Origin: Brachionus manjavacas
Taxonomy: Eukaryota; Rotifera; Eurotatoria; Ploima; Brachionidae
DNA: 64,000 bases
Assembly (NCBI GenBank): GCA_019054805.1
Contig: JAHQIY010000001.1
Location: 9,624,501-9,688,500, forward strand
Direction of reading: 5' to 3'
Below, one piece after another: positions 24,640 to 36,158 of the stretch. Positions within the stretch are counted from its first letter, which is position 1; each line of letters opens with the position of its first letter. The notes beneath the pieces were generated by a model, which was not told where the DNA came from, searched no databases, and worked only from the letters and a program-made list of their open reading frames with translations. A program made the position numbers and the translations under genes.

Positions 24640-25290
24640 TATTCTGTTTGCGGGGTCAAATAAATTGTTCAAAAGACAGGAGGAGGAAGGGGTGTATTTT
24701 TGGCCAAGCCGTAAAATGGGAGCATATTCAAAATGCGAGTTATCTAATGCAGCATTTATTCCACTAGCATGCAGACTAATGCCTTGTGGACGATGTCAAA
24801 TTTCAAATAGATACAATTAGCAAGCTAAAAATCGATTTTATTGATTTTTTGACAGTTGCCGAGCGGATGTTATTTGGTCAAATCTGATGAAAAGAAATAT
24901 CAAGAGAATGAGAGTGCGAGAGCGAGAGAGCGAAAGAGAGAACAAGCAATATTTGCATTCTATTATCATAATTTAAACGAATTTATTTGACATGATCAAA
25001 TGAGAGCGAACGCGTATATATCTAGAAAAAACTAATTTTTCATTAGTTACTACTCACAAATAAATCAAATAAGATACATAAGAAAAGAGTATGAGTGCCG
25101 TTTCGGCATAAATCAACATAATTCTTTAATTCTCAACAAATATTTTTCTAAAAAAGCAACCACTTCTTCTTGGTGTATATTTCTAGTCTAAATAGGAGAA
25201 TTTACTACTAAATTATGATGAATGTAAAATGGCTGGTGCGCATTGTGCCCAAGTGGCACTGGTCAAATGAGTCAGACTCATCCGACAAAT
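24640..25290. promoter_or_regulatory. GC-elevated island in the desert upstream of brat
   Basis: Base composition rises here relative to kilobases on either side, with non-repetitive sequence and no open frame. It includes a purine-rich (GA)-type tract at about 24900-24945, a TGCCG-TTT-CGGCA hairpin near 25096 and the palindrome at 25267-25281. It could be a distal promoter, a 5' UTR exon or an enhancer of brat, which starts 4.6 kb downstream. This is inference from composition only. Confidence 0.25.
25267..25281. promoter_or_regulatory. AP-1-like palindrome
   Basis: ATGAGTCAGACTCAT is a perfect 7-bp-arm palindrome containing the bZIP consensus TGAGTCA. Function is untested; such motifs also arise by chance. 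Confidence 0.2.
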
Positions 25291-27055
25291 CATAATTATT
25301 TCTAATTTAGATTACGGTTTATTCAAATTATTTTGTTTCATGTTAAAGCATCTATTATTTGATTCAATTTTTCTTCTTTTTTTTTTGCATTTAAAATTAA
25401 TTATTGGAATAGAAACAAAAAAGAAAGAGAAAGAGAAAATCTCTTCTAGATGGCACGGCTGCTATGCTAGTCAATTTCAAGCCCTTCATTTTTTTCTTTC
25501 TCTTCTAGTAATTAATTTTTTATTAGGCATCCGAGTTGAACAAGATTAGATTAATTCTTTATAAGCTTTTCTTTTTTGCCCATAATTTAAAATTCTCTTT
25601 AATGCTTTGACATACTTCAAGACAAAATTGAAATGCGTTCATTCTTTTTGTCTATTTTGAGGAAATGGTTTTGTAACAACAAGAAAAAAGGGCTAAAGTT
25701 TTGATTAGAAAATATTAAGTATCCAAAGCAATTTAATAAGTTTGCTCGAGATCTCTTGACCTGAATAGATTTGAGAAAAAAATGGGTCAAAGCCTAAGCA
25801 CTTGGATAAGTCCGTATCGAACTATTTCTAAATAGATGGTTATTGTCAAATTGGGCAGTAGTTATTTGGACCCAATGATTCCCAAACCACATGATTTAAA
25901 TTTTTTTTAAAGTTTTTATTTTAATCACTTTAAAAGATTGCATAACGATTTTTTGAAATTTTTTTTCTGCACCAACCTAAGGCAACAAAAAAAATTCACT
26001 TTTTTTTAATTTAATATTTTGTTTTAGGATAAAAATGCAGAAGTAAATAATTAAGCATAGCGATTGTTTAATTCCAAAATGGAAACAAATCTTGTTTGGT
26101 TTAATCCTTTATCTAATCCTATATTTAGATTTACTAGGCTTTAGTCTCTTGTTAAATGATTTAATCTAAGATCTTAAATGCAACAATTTAGGAATAAGAT
26201 TTTCAAATTATGATCACAATTGAAATCGATTTTCAAATTACTTTATTATTATCAAGCAAGATTAGGCTAAATGAGAGTTTTTTTCGTTAAAGAAATTCTG
26301 AGTACAAAAGCTTGATTTCGAATACAACAACAACAAAAACAAAAATGTGCTCATAGTGAGTAATTTTGTAACATTTTAAAAGCCGAGAGTATTGTTTATT
26401 ATTATGATCATAGCCGTCAATTGTTTGACTTTAAAATTAGTTTAAAAATCGTTGCTAGGAAACAGTCTTTGATAGATGTCAATTTTAATTTCAATTAAGT
26501 CTGAAGTAGAAAATATTTTGTAAGCAAAAATAGAGTAAATTTTTTTTTTTGTTTTTTAGGCTCTCACAAATTAGACAAGAAAAAATTACCAGAATAACAT
26601 TTTTTTTATGTAAATTATTTGTTTAAAGGTAATAAAAATTTATTAGTCATGTGAAATATGTTTGAAAAAAACTTTTTCTTGTTTTCTCGAACGATTTGAA
26701 ATTTTTTTCAAAATTCATAACTTCTAAACTAATCTACAACTGATAATAGCGATCAATTTTTGGAGTAAAATTCGGCTCAAAATAAGCAGTCTAAAGCCAC
26801 TAGATAACAAGCGCATAATTTATTAATGCTTTACTCAGCCAAAATTTAATCAAGCTTCATAAATTGTTCTATGAAAAAAATTACTTCTGCTTCAGCAATG
26901 CCTTAAAGAAGACAGATTAAGATATGCGCAAATATTTCTTAAGAAAATGTCAAAAGCCTTTTGGTGATTCACAAACCATCTTGAGTACATTTTTACTTAA
27001 GAATTCGATAAACTCATTATATTCTATTTACTAAATGCCAATTTCACCTTAAACT
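25291..27055. other. AT-rich spacer, nothing recognised
   Basis: No supportable gene or repeat. A 69-codon open frame at 25340-25549 has no family features and is judged chance. Confidence 0.4.
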
Positions 27056-27059
27056 AGCT

Positions 27060-28080
27060 AAACTCATTAGTAGGATGAGAGAGCCATCAATTTTAATTAA
27101 TTTTGTGTTTCTCTTTTTTTTATGCTCTAAGTCTAGCAAATTTTCTTGGATTTTGCGGATGATATCGCAATAATATTAATTCAAGAGCGAAAAACTGAGA
27201 CCCAATACTAAAACTTGTTGGACTTGAGATAAACACTGGAAAAACGAAAATCCTTTGCAATAACAAAAAGCTTGATTCATCAATTGCTAGAATGATTTTA
27301 CCACTACACATCTAGGGAGCTAAATTGGCAAAAATTCAATTTCACAATGACAAAATATATTGGGTCGCATCAGGAAATCATTCGCTCGTTTCGATTGTAA
27401 GTTATTTAGATCATTAAGTATTTAACTTTTGTTCGTACTCTTTTGGAATTTGCTGTGCCTGTATGGTCTCTAATTCTTAAGTCGGACTGTGAGAATGTTG
27501 AAAGGATTCAACGCAGAGCTACGAAGTTTGTTTCTTCAATTAGAAACAAACCGTATGAAAGCAGATTGAGGACTTTGTACATTCCAAATCTGTTGGAAAG
27601 AAGAAAAAGAGGTGATCTAATTCAATTATACAAGTTCATGCATGGAATTGAATTGGCTGAAAAAAGCAACAATTTTTATGTCACCAAAATACAAGGAAGA
27701 GGTCACTGCTTCAAATTTCACAAAGAAATTTCGAGACTCCAGCATAGAGATAACTTTTTTTTTCAACAGAACCGCTAACATATGAAACTCGCTTCCAAAT
27801 TAATTAGTTGAAGCCCCCAATGTTAACAGCTTTAAAGTAGGCATTGATCGCTGGCTAGCCAGCTACAGTCAAAACTACTACTACTATTATATCCGTGAAG
27901 ATTGAGACCCAAATTACATGCTTGCAGTAGTCAGTGCTATTGAATGAGTAGAACAATTTTAATAAAGATTTTAATTAAAAATTTACTAAGTTTGAAGGCG
28001 AACAGTTAAAATGTGTTATCACTTTTGTATATCTGAGAAATGCTATCTCCAGGCCTAAGCGGGAAACGATCATTCCATTG
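27060..28080 (+). mobile_element. decayed LINE of type A, interrupted by another LINE
   Basis: The left part (27145-27315) reads FLDFADDIAIILIQE, then in a shifted frame EINTGKTKILCNNKKLDSSI, which is the RT catalytic box and following segment. The right part (about 27985-28070) reads EGEQLKCVITFVYLRNAIS, the next segment of the same type of RT. About 650 bp of a different LINE lie between them (27320-27970), so the first element was split by a later insertion. Confidence 0.65.
27320..27970 (+). mobile_element. jockey/CR1-like LINE C-terminus, nested insertion
   Basis: Reading frames here give the RT C-terminus of a different LINE: GRIRKSFARFDCKLFRSLSI (about 27362-27425), VRTLLEFAVPVWSL, ENVERIQRRATKFVSSIRN, LLERRKRGDLIQLYKFMHG (27443-27778), then the frame-broken tail VEAPNVNSFKVG.DRWLASYS. 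A (CTA)n run is at about 27879-27890. The frame has stops near 27776 and 27796. It is truncated at its 5' side, as is usual for LINE insertions. Confidence 0.8.
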
Positions 28081-29860
28081 AAAAAAAAAGACTAATTAAA
28101 ATTTATTTATTTGTTATAAAATTTAAGAAAAAAAATTCAAGATAAAAAAAGAAAGAATTTATAATTAAAATTGAAAATGTTTGTTTGACCAAAAAAGATG
28201 AGTCTCATTTAGGTTCAATAAGCTGGTTTAACAAGGTTGTAAATATTTTGAATCTTAAGTTGTTCAGACATAGCTAAATAGAGTCAGAAGCACCATCATG
28301 GAAGCATAAATACCATTCCACTTTTAGTCCGTTCACTTTCCCAATAAGAGAAGATAAATTTACATTAAAAAAGAACCAAGATTTATAAGATCAGTTCCAA
28401 ATAAAATAGCAGAAATAAATTGCACATCGAAAAAAGTTTCATTAAATATTAAATTATTTGGTTGGTAGTAAATTAGCCAAGTCGTTGATATGACATATGT
28501 TCCGATGAAATTTTTTTTAAGTGTCCCAAATAATGAACAATACTCTCAGACATTCTAATTTCTAATGTTTTTTAAATTTAAACTCAAATAACATAAATTT
28601 ATAATTTATAAACAAGATTTCATTAGAATTCTTGATTTTAAATTAAGAATTCTAATGAAATCAACCAGCTTTTTTTAAACAAAAATCATTAAGAATGATA
28701 AAATCTGATGGAGGTAATTAGACTCAAAAATAACGTGTCTGACATCAGTTTATGATTTAGGGCACTAGATAGGTTTTTTTCGTTTTACCTACTTAAGCTT
28801 GTTTGACTGAAGTCATCAGTCTTGTTCAATGAGTCCGAGTGTACTATGTTTCCTCAGATAAAAGAAAGTGCGCTGATCAAAGCGTTTCTCCTATTCGAAA
28901 ATTTCAATAAAGTGACTGAAATATATTGCCCCAATTCAAAAACCGTAGTGTTAAAAACATAATTTTTTAAAATTTTTAAAATTTTAACTGAGAAAGTAAT
29001 TATTAAGTGACAATATGCAAGCTAAGAACTGCACAGATATAAAAAAAAGAGCCTTTTATATAGATTGGGGTCTCAATTAGTGAAATAGTGAAAAATTACA
29101 AAATTATCGTAATTTTAGTAAAAATAAAAATTTTAAAATTTTTTCGAAAAAATTCTAATTATTTTATTTTTTTTATAGCATAATGGTGCAATAATGATGA
29201 TATATTTAACGCAAAATATGTAAAAATGTTTACAATCGAACTTTCAAAAACCAAAATTTTTGGATTTTAATTTAAAATTTTAAAAAAGGATAATTTGTTG
29301 TTAATTTTCGTAAATTAATGCTATTTAAGGCGAATTATGCTAAAATTCGGTAAAATCCTCAAACCCAATTGAAGCTTAAACTAGCCATCAATTTAAATTA
29401 AAAAATATTTTTTCTTCTCTTTCTCATTACCATGGTTTAGATTAAATATTCATTAAACAGCTAATGATATTCTCTGTAAAAGATTATTTGAACCCTTGGG
29501 AAAATTATGTCTTTTTTTTATCTATCTTTAGAACATTTGCTCCATTGTTTTTACTCAAATAGAAAAAAAAAGTCATGGACCTTATTTAGATTTGTCTGAA
29601 ATGAGCTATTGCCTGGCTATTTCCCATAGCATATTCAAAATAGAAAAAATTAATGATATTATAAATAATTTGTAATCAATATATATTTTATTATTTTAGA
29701 TTTCTAAAAAAAAGAGAAAAAAAAAGTAAAGAGGAAAGAAAAAAATATCGATTTTTGGCACTTTCGATTTTCAAAAAAAATATTTAATTCCATTCCGTTT
29801 TCATATTTTGATGATAGAAAACAAACTAGAAATCACAAGAAAGCTAAAACTACAAAAATA
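28081..29860. other. AT-rich region upstream of brat
   Basis: No gene recognised. It contains the perfect hairpin at 28616-28662 and must include the proximal brat promoter and 5' UTR. Confidence 0.4.
28616..28662. repeat. perfect 18-bp inverted repeat
   Basis: The arms GATTTCATTAGAATTCTT and AAGAATTCTAATGAAATC are exact reverse complements with an 11-nt spacer. No other copy was noticed in the window. Confidence 0.9.
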
Positions 29861-29867
29861 GAACACA

Positions 29868-32546
29868 ATGTCATCGAAGGCAGCACAGCTAGTCGGGTCG
29901 TCGTTCATGAGCTCGAACAGATCGATGTCACCGAGTGACGAGCTGAATGTTGGCGGTGGAGGCGGCGGCGGCGTTGGCGCAGGCTACGACCCCTTGGAGA
30001 CCAACTTGCTAAATCTGAGCGCAGACTTGTTCAAAAAAAGCTCGCTGTTGTCGCACAACTACTCGCTGTACGACAACGAGTCGCTGATGCTCAAGTCGGC
30101 TTTGTTCGACATGAGCGGCCTGAAGCAGCACTTGGGCGCTAGTGAGCAGCAGAATTCGGGCCAGCAGCGATGCGGCAACTGCGGCATTGAGCCCATGATC
30201 GACGGCAAGACTCTTGTCGGCTGTTATCACTCGTTTTGCCAGCCGTGCCTCATCCAGTCGGCATGCATTCAGACCGAACTGAAAGGCCTTGGCTACGCGA
30301 TCATCACTTGCCCCATTTGCTCGCAGGAAACGCTCGTGCCCAACGACGGCATCGACTCACTAGTACCCAACTATTCTAACTCTCATTTTCCAGCCTCGGC
30401 TAACTCGTCGACTGCTTCGCTCGAGTTCAACGCTTTGCCGTTCAAAGCGGCCTACTTGTCGTCGACGCCGTCGTCGGCCTCGTCCTCGTCGTCGTCGTCC
30501 ACCACCAACAACTCGTCGCCCCAAATTGCCAACTACACAAAAAGCTCGCCCATCAACCTGGACCAATTCAACAGGTCCAAAAACAACTTCATGCTCGACG
30601 CGTTCAATTTCGATCAAATCGACCACGGCACTCTCTTGAAGCGACACCAGCACCAGCAGCAGCAACAAGCCAACAAGGCCAACCAGCAGCTTCACATGCA
30701 GCAGCAGCAGTCTCGGCTCTTTCAGATCGAGAGCGATATCCAAAAAACGTTCGGCTACTGGGTGCAAGTGTTGAACGAAAAACGCGAAAACCTAATCAAA
30801 GAATTGCACGCCATATTTCAGTTTGTGCTCAAGCAGAACGGTGGCAAAGTGAACAGCAGTGGTGGCAAGGGTGGGTCGACAAAGTGTGTCGACTCGATGG
30901 ACGAGTCGGGCAAAAAGTCGACCACGGACGCCGACCTAGTGGACAACGAGCCGAACGATGCTCAGATGTTGGCCAACAGCCGATTGATGTCAATTGAATT
31001 CGTGACAAACTTGCAAAATATCCACGACCTGATCAACCAGTCGTTCGGCTACATTCGCTGCAATAACTCAGCGACGAGCAGCTCGGCAGAGCCCACCGAA
31101 CCGTCTAATCAACAAGCATCGTTCAGACAAAAATCGCTCAACTCAAATGTGAACTATTACGCGGACATGCACGAACAGTACTCGGGCTCTAGTGCCGACT
31201 ATCTAATCGACCAATTTGTCTCCAACATAAACAACAATCAAATAATGGGCAGCAGTCAGCAAGCAGTGAGCAAACAAAATTTGACATCTAAAGGCCAAGG
31301 TCAAAAGCAACAGCAGCAACAACAACAGCAACAGCAGCAGAATAGCTCAGGCAACCGAGCGGCGTCGTGGTCGTCAGTGGTGGCGTCATCGTCAAGCACA
31401 AAAAACCAGACAAAAAATTCGTCGCCATTCGACCAAGGGGACGAATGCTCCCGGCAATCCAGCCTGAGCTCGAACACGACCATGCTGTCGTCGTCGTCCA
31501 CACTGTCGTCCAGCGACCAGCATGGCAACTACGACATAGCGGCCTCGTCGTACGACGAGTCTAGCTTGTCGGCGCCCAACCCTCTGCCGGCCAAGTCGCA
31601 AATAAAGCGGCTCAAAATGACCTATAGCTGCAAATTCGGCGAGTTCGGCGTCACCGACGGCCAGTTCACTGAGCCGAGCGGGGTCTCGATCGGCGCCAAC
31701 AATGACATCATTGTGGCCGACACCAACTCGCACCGAATTCAAATATTCGACAACGAGGGCCGCTTCAAGTTCAAGTTTGGCGAGTGCGGCAAACGCGAAG
31801 GCCAATTGTTGTATCCGAACAGAGTGGCCGTGGTCAAACAAACCGGCGACATTGTGGTCACCGAACGCTCGCCAACACATCAAATACAAATCTACAACCA
31901 GTATGGACAGTTTATTCGCAAGTTTGGCGCCAACATACTGCAGCATCCGCGCGGCGTCTGCGTCGACTCCAAGAATAGAATTATTGTGGTCGAGTGCAAG
32001 GTGATGCGCGTGATTATCTTCGACCTAATGGGCACCGTGTTGCACAAGTTCAATTGCGCCAAGTACTTGGAGTTTCCGAACGGTTGCTGCTGCTCGAATG
32101 ACCGCGAGGAAATATTCATCAGCGACAACCGGGCCCACTGCATCAAAGTCTTCAACTATGAGGGACAATTTCTGCGCCAAATAGGCGGCGAGGGCATCAC
32201 CAACTATCCGATCGGCGTGGGCATAAACTCAAACGGCGAAGTGCTCGTCGCCGACAACCACAACAACTTCAACTTGACTGTGTTTAACCAAGAGGGCCAA
32301 ATGATCACGGCTCTCGAGTCCAAAGTGAAGCATGCGCAGTGCTTCGACGTGGGCCTCATGGACGACGGCTCCATTGTACTTGCCAGCAAAGACTACAGGA
32401 TCTACGTTTACAAGTACAACAGCCAGAGTGGTCCCACGGCAGCCAGTGAGTCAGCGAATTTGGTCAACAATTCATCTATTTATTCCAGCACTCAAGCCTC
32501 ATCAAACAATATTCTAAACAGTATAAATGCATTTAATAGTTTTTAG
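29868..32546 (+). CDS. brat: Brat-type TRIM-NHL translational repressor with RING finger
   Basis: A single exon of 892 residues. Residues about 580-850 form the six-bladed NHL propeller and are nearly identical to Drosophila Brat: CKFGEFG.TDGQFTEPSGV, VADTNSHRIQIFDNEGRFKF, VTERSPTHQIQIYNQYGQF, ILQHPRGV, IIVVECKVMRVIIFD, IFISDNRAHCIKVFNYEGQF, GGEGITNYPIGVGINSNGE, LESKVKHAQCFDV. This domain binds U-rich 3' UTR RNA and represses translation in cell-fate control. A C3HC4 RING finger is formed by C102, C105, C119, H121, C124, C127, C148 and C151. A short coiled-coil candidate is at 285-325. The rest is low-complexity: a Gly run at 29-36, Ser-rich blocks, and poly-Gln at 480-491 encoded by mixed CAG/CAA. 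B-boxes, expected between RING and coiled coil, are not visible. Coding GC is far above the neighbourhood. Confidence 0.95.
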   Translation: MSSKAAQLVGSSFMSSNRSMSPSDELNVGGGGGGGVGAGYDPLETNLLNLSADLFKKSSLLSHNYSLYDNESLMLKSALFDMSGLKQHLGASEQQNSGQQRCGNCGIEPMIDGKTLVGCYHSFCQPCLIQSACIQTELKGLGYAIITCPICSQETLVPNDGIDSLVPNYSNSHFPASANSSTASLEFNALPFKAAYLSSTPSSASSSSSSSTTNNSSPQIANYTKSSPINLDQFNRSKNNFMLDAFNFDQIDHGTLLKRHQHQQQQQANKANQQLHMQQQQSRLFQIESDIQKTFGYWVQVLNEKRENLIKELHAIFQFVLKQNGGKVNSSGGKGGSTKCVDSMDESGKKSTTDADLVDNEPNDAQMLANSRLMSIEFVTNLQNIHDLINQSFGYIRCNNSATSSSAEPTEPSNQQASFRQKSLNSNVNYYADMHEQYSGSSADYLIDQFVSNINNNQIMGSSQQAVSKQNLTSKGQGQKQQQQQQQQQQQNSSGNRAASWSSVVASSSSTKNQTKNSSPFDQGDECSRQSSLSSNTTMLSSSSTLSSSDQHGNYDIAASSYDESSLSAPNPLPAKSQIKRLKMTYSCKFGEFGVTDGQFTEPSGVSIGANNDIIVADTNSHRIQIFDNEGRFKFKFGECGKREGQLLYPNRVAVVKQTGDIVVTERSPTHQIQIYNQYGQFIRKFGANILQHPRGVCVDSKNRIIVVECKVMRVIIFDLMGTVLHKFNCAKYLEFPNGCCCSNDREEIFISDNRAHCIKVFNYEGQFLRQIGGEGITNYPIGVGINSNGEVLVADNHNNFNLTVFNQEGQMITALESKVKHAQCFDVGLMDDGSIVLASKDYRIYVYKYNSQSGPTAASESANLVNNSSIYSSTQASSNNILNSINAFNSF

Positions 32547-34430
32547 AGAGCTCGATTTAGTGAAGCGGTAAGTTGGCCCCAGCAAGGCCAGAACTTAAAA
32601 CTAGGGTTGTTTAAATCATGGTTTAATTCAAAGTTCAGATTTATTGAATTGTTGTTTTTTTTTCTTGTTTATTTAAATGTTGTTAAATTTTTTTTCTTCT
32701 AAATTTTAAGTCCACAAGCTTGGACTTGTTTAAATTAAAGAGAATTGTTAATCAAAATTTAGATTGTTATTTCAAAACTCAAATTCGCTTCCCAGAGAAT
32801 TTAAAATTTTTAGTTTGGATCTGATTAGAAGCAGCTGGGAATCTTGTTGAAAAAATGGAACAAAGTGTTTTAGGCGAGCGGGAGTTTTTCCGAAATTGTT
32901 TTTCATGGTTATATTTTTTTAGTGAATTTTTTTTTCCCATTTTTTGTTTCAATTCTCGATGTTGTTGAGAACATTTTTTAAAAATGAACAAAAAAATCTA
33001 TTCGAATGTAATTGTTTTTTTTTTATTTATTTATTTTTTTTATTGTAAAATTTAGGTATTGTTAAGATCGGAATTGACTGGTCGATTGGTATTGAAGGTT
33101 GTTCGCAATGGACTCTTGGGCAATATCTCAATTTTTCAAAATTTATTTAACAAACAGTTTTTTTGTTGATTTTTAAAGCCGTGTTTTTTTTTAGTTATTG
33201 TTGAAAAAAAAAATTTTAAGAATGATTTAAGCTCTTTTGTTTTGGCTGAATTTCGATTTTGACTAGAATTTGTTACTATTTATATTGTTTTTATTTTTGT
33301 TTTTGAATGAATTTTTAAAGTTTATTTGTTAAAGACAAACTTTACTATTCTGTTATCGCTGGAAGTTATTTTTACCAGCTTCTCTTATTTTTTAATTAAT
33401 AAATAAAAAATGAAAAAAAAATTATCATGCTTTTTGATATTATTAAAATAATTCTAACTGAGGCACATATATTTACAAAGCATTCCATCGAAATTAATTT
33501 TATTAAGCAAATACTCTCAAAAAGCTTTAAAATGCATAGCTTTAAGTTTATATTTGAGCAAAATTCTAATTTTAAATTTCCATTTGACTCAGTTCTAGAT
33601 TTGAATTCTTTTAGGAATTATAAGTGCAGATTTAGCATAAGCGTTCTCCAAGAAAGGAAGTCTTAAATAAAATATACAATATTTTGCTGAATTCTTTAAA
33701 TCTAATTAAAAAGAGTAATAGCAATTTATTTTTATTAAATTATTTATGAAGATTTTCTTGTAAGCTAAAGTATTTATTTATTATTATTTTTTCTCTGTTT
33801 TTTGTTATAACTAAAAAATAAAAAAAATAAATTATAAATAAGCGGCAATTAGTTAAGAAAAATTGATTTTTATTTCTCACTAGAGCATTTTGTGTTTAAA
33901 TCATTTGCATATGAAATGACTGATCAATATCAAAATTCAGAGTTATCATAATATTAAATTTTTATCTAATTTATTTGATCAAAATATTGTCAATAATTGA
34001 AAATTAGAAAAAAATCTCCATATAATCAAACTATAATTTACTCTAATTTTTAGCAAAATTTAACAAATGAATCTTTATACTTGTGAATAACAAATTTGGT
34101 AAAATCGCCACAAATCTATTTAAAACAAAATTAATTAAATAGAAAAATATTTTTTATTTTAAAAACTATATTATAAAAAAAAACTATTATAGTAAAATTA
34201 GAACTGAATTAGAAGAAATGTACCTAATAAGATAAAAACAAAATTAAATTGATTAAAACATGCTTTTTTTAATAAAAATAGAAAATAAAAATAAAACGTA
34301 TTTTTTTGGTCTAAATATTCGGGCAATAAAAACCTTTAAATTTCTTCATATCAGCATTACATTTTGAAAACTTTTTGTTGACTTAATTTTGAATTTCTTT
34401 TTGTTAGACGGGTTATCTGTCGATTTTAGA
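32547..34430. other. brat 3' flank and AT-rich spacer
   Basis: The sequence after the stop is T-rich and probably the brat 3' UTR; an AATAAA occurs at about 33400. No other gene is recognised, and the short open frame at 33427-33666 has no family features. Confidence 0.4.
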
Positions 34431-34439
34431 CTCTAGGTT

Positions 34440-34850
34440 CGACACTCTCTCTTTCTTTGATATTATTAGGGTGGTTCGTGTGCTCTTCGTCGGATAGAAA
34501 TCAATGAACATCTTTACCATTAGAAAATTGAAGATACAGGGCAACTCTGCATACTTTATCCATAATATCATTTTTATGATCTTGTCATTTTTATGACTCT
34601 TGAAACCCCAAAAGGATTGATTTCACTCTTCTCTATCGATTCTTGGACGGCCATGCAATATTCAAAAGATGAATGTAAATCGAATACAATTTTTTTGCCT
34701 CTCTTCCTCTTGTTTGAGGTGTCTTCTAAAATTTGTTTATATGGCAATGGTTCAGCGTCATCAAGTCAAGTGAACAAGTGTTTGGTCTTCGGGGTCCAGA
34801 AGAACATTCTCGTTAGAGTTAGTTTGAGCATTGTTATCCATTGTTTTATC
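34440..34850 (-). mobile_element. MULE-like transposase N-terminal remnant
   Basis: The minus strand reads MDNNAQTNSNENVLLDPEDQ and then, after a frameshift, DTSNKRKRGKKIVFDLHSSF and EINPFGVSRVIKM. After further breaks come CRVALYLQFSNGKDV and SDEEHTNHP. The KRGKKIVF start, the C...LYL.F block and the terminal HTNH resemble the WRKY/FLYWCH-like zinc domain at the start of animal MULE transposases. The catalytic domain is absent. The assignment rests on remembered motif order. Confidence 0.4.
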
Positions 34851-35145
34851 TGTGCCGAGCTAAAGCTTCTTCAGATTAAAAAAAATAAAGCAAATAAAAT
34901 AAGATATGTAAAGAAAAAATAATATAAAATTTAAATAAGTTAAAATATAATAAAAAGATAATTAAAATTGAAAAATTGTAAGAGTGACAAGTGCAAAGTG
35001 TATTGAACAGTTCAGGAAAGAAAGAAGAAATAGTTAAGATAGCAATTACACAAAGGAGTTGGGTATTCAACATACCTTGATTCAAAACTCGCTTTTTATA
35101 CATCAACCATCATTAAAACCAATGGAAAAGAATGACGCAGTCTTC
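34840..35145. repeat. dispersed repeat family 2, copy a
   Basis: Shared with 60065-60345 in the same orientation. Both begin with TTTTATCTGTGCCGAGC or TTTTCTGTACCGAGC, then a CTTCAGA word and an A-rich tract. They end with the matching block around AGCAATTACACAAAGGAGTTG. It adjoins the MULE-like remnant and may be its 5' untranslated part. Confidence 0.7.
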
Positions 35146-36158
35146 CCGCAATCAAATAGAAAGTACAGATTATATACCGACAAAGTTTTTTAGTTTCAAA
35201 ATTTAATTTAATTAATTATTATTTAAAGTTTAAGTCGCATTGAAATTTATATTATAAAAATTTTAAAAAAATTCAAATTACAAAATAAAATTAGTTTAAA
35301 AAATATTCCTAATTTTTCCAAAAAAAATTACACAATTAGTCATCCGAAGTCATAATTAACTTTTATAGAAGTCTTAAATTAATTATTATTTAATCAAATA
35401 AGTTCACCTTTTATCATTTTATGTTATCAATTGTTCACATTAGATAAAAAAAGAATTAATTTGTTACTCATCTGTAAGTATTTTTTATTTAATTTGCTTA
35501 AATTATATCAAAAAAGGTATTATTCAATTATCTTTAGTGTTATTATCAAATTTTTATATGGAATTTTAAACTAAATTTGTGGCACGAAATACTAAAAGCC
35601 TTAACAAATTCATGCTTTTATTAATATTGATAAATAGCGTTATTGTTGTAAAAAATAAAAATCATAGCTCAGCTATAGCAAAATAGTATAACATTAAATA
35701 AACATCTTAAAAAAATTTCAATTAAAATTTATAAACCGGATCCCAAAACTGCACACTTTCCAATTTTTGCTATTTTCAGATATCAAATTTCTTCTTTTTT
35801 TTTTAAAATTAGGATTCTTTAATTTTAAGGAAATAAAAGAAGCACATCAACCAATTAATATAAAATTAAGTAATTAATGAAATATTTTGATTTGAATGAA
35901 TTTTTAAAATTTGTTTAATTTATTTAAATTTTAAAGAAATAGTAGTAGAAACGAATTAATCTTGTAGAAAGACTAATTACTTGTTGTTCACTTAAATTCT
36001 TAGTGATGACTCAAAAAATTTCTATTTTAGATATTTTTATTAATTATAAATATTTTAGATAAATTTTCAAATAATGCTAAAATAAACTAGCTAAGATTAA
36101 ATCTCAGACAAAAATTAGACTGGTTAAAAAATTATATTAACTAAAAAGATCCTAAATA
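35146..36158. other. AT-rich spacer, nothing recognised
   Basis: No gene or repeat that I can support. It holds the phosphatase 3' UTR at its right end. Confidence 0.4.

Noticed and set aside
30009-32389. Several long open frames antisense or out of frame within brat
   Set aside because: They are by-products of GC-rich, low-complexity coding sequence. None has family features, and the sense frame encodes a complete Brat protein.
34593-34922. Plus-strand 109-codon ORF
   Set aside because: The minus strand carries the MULE-like motif order; the plus frame has no features.
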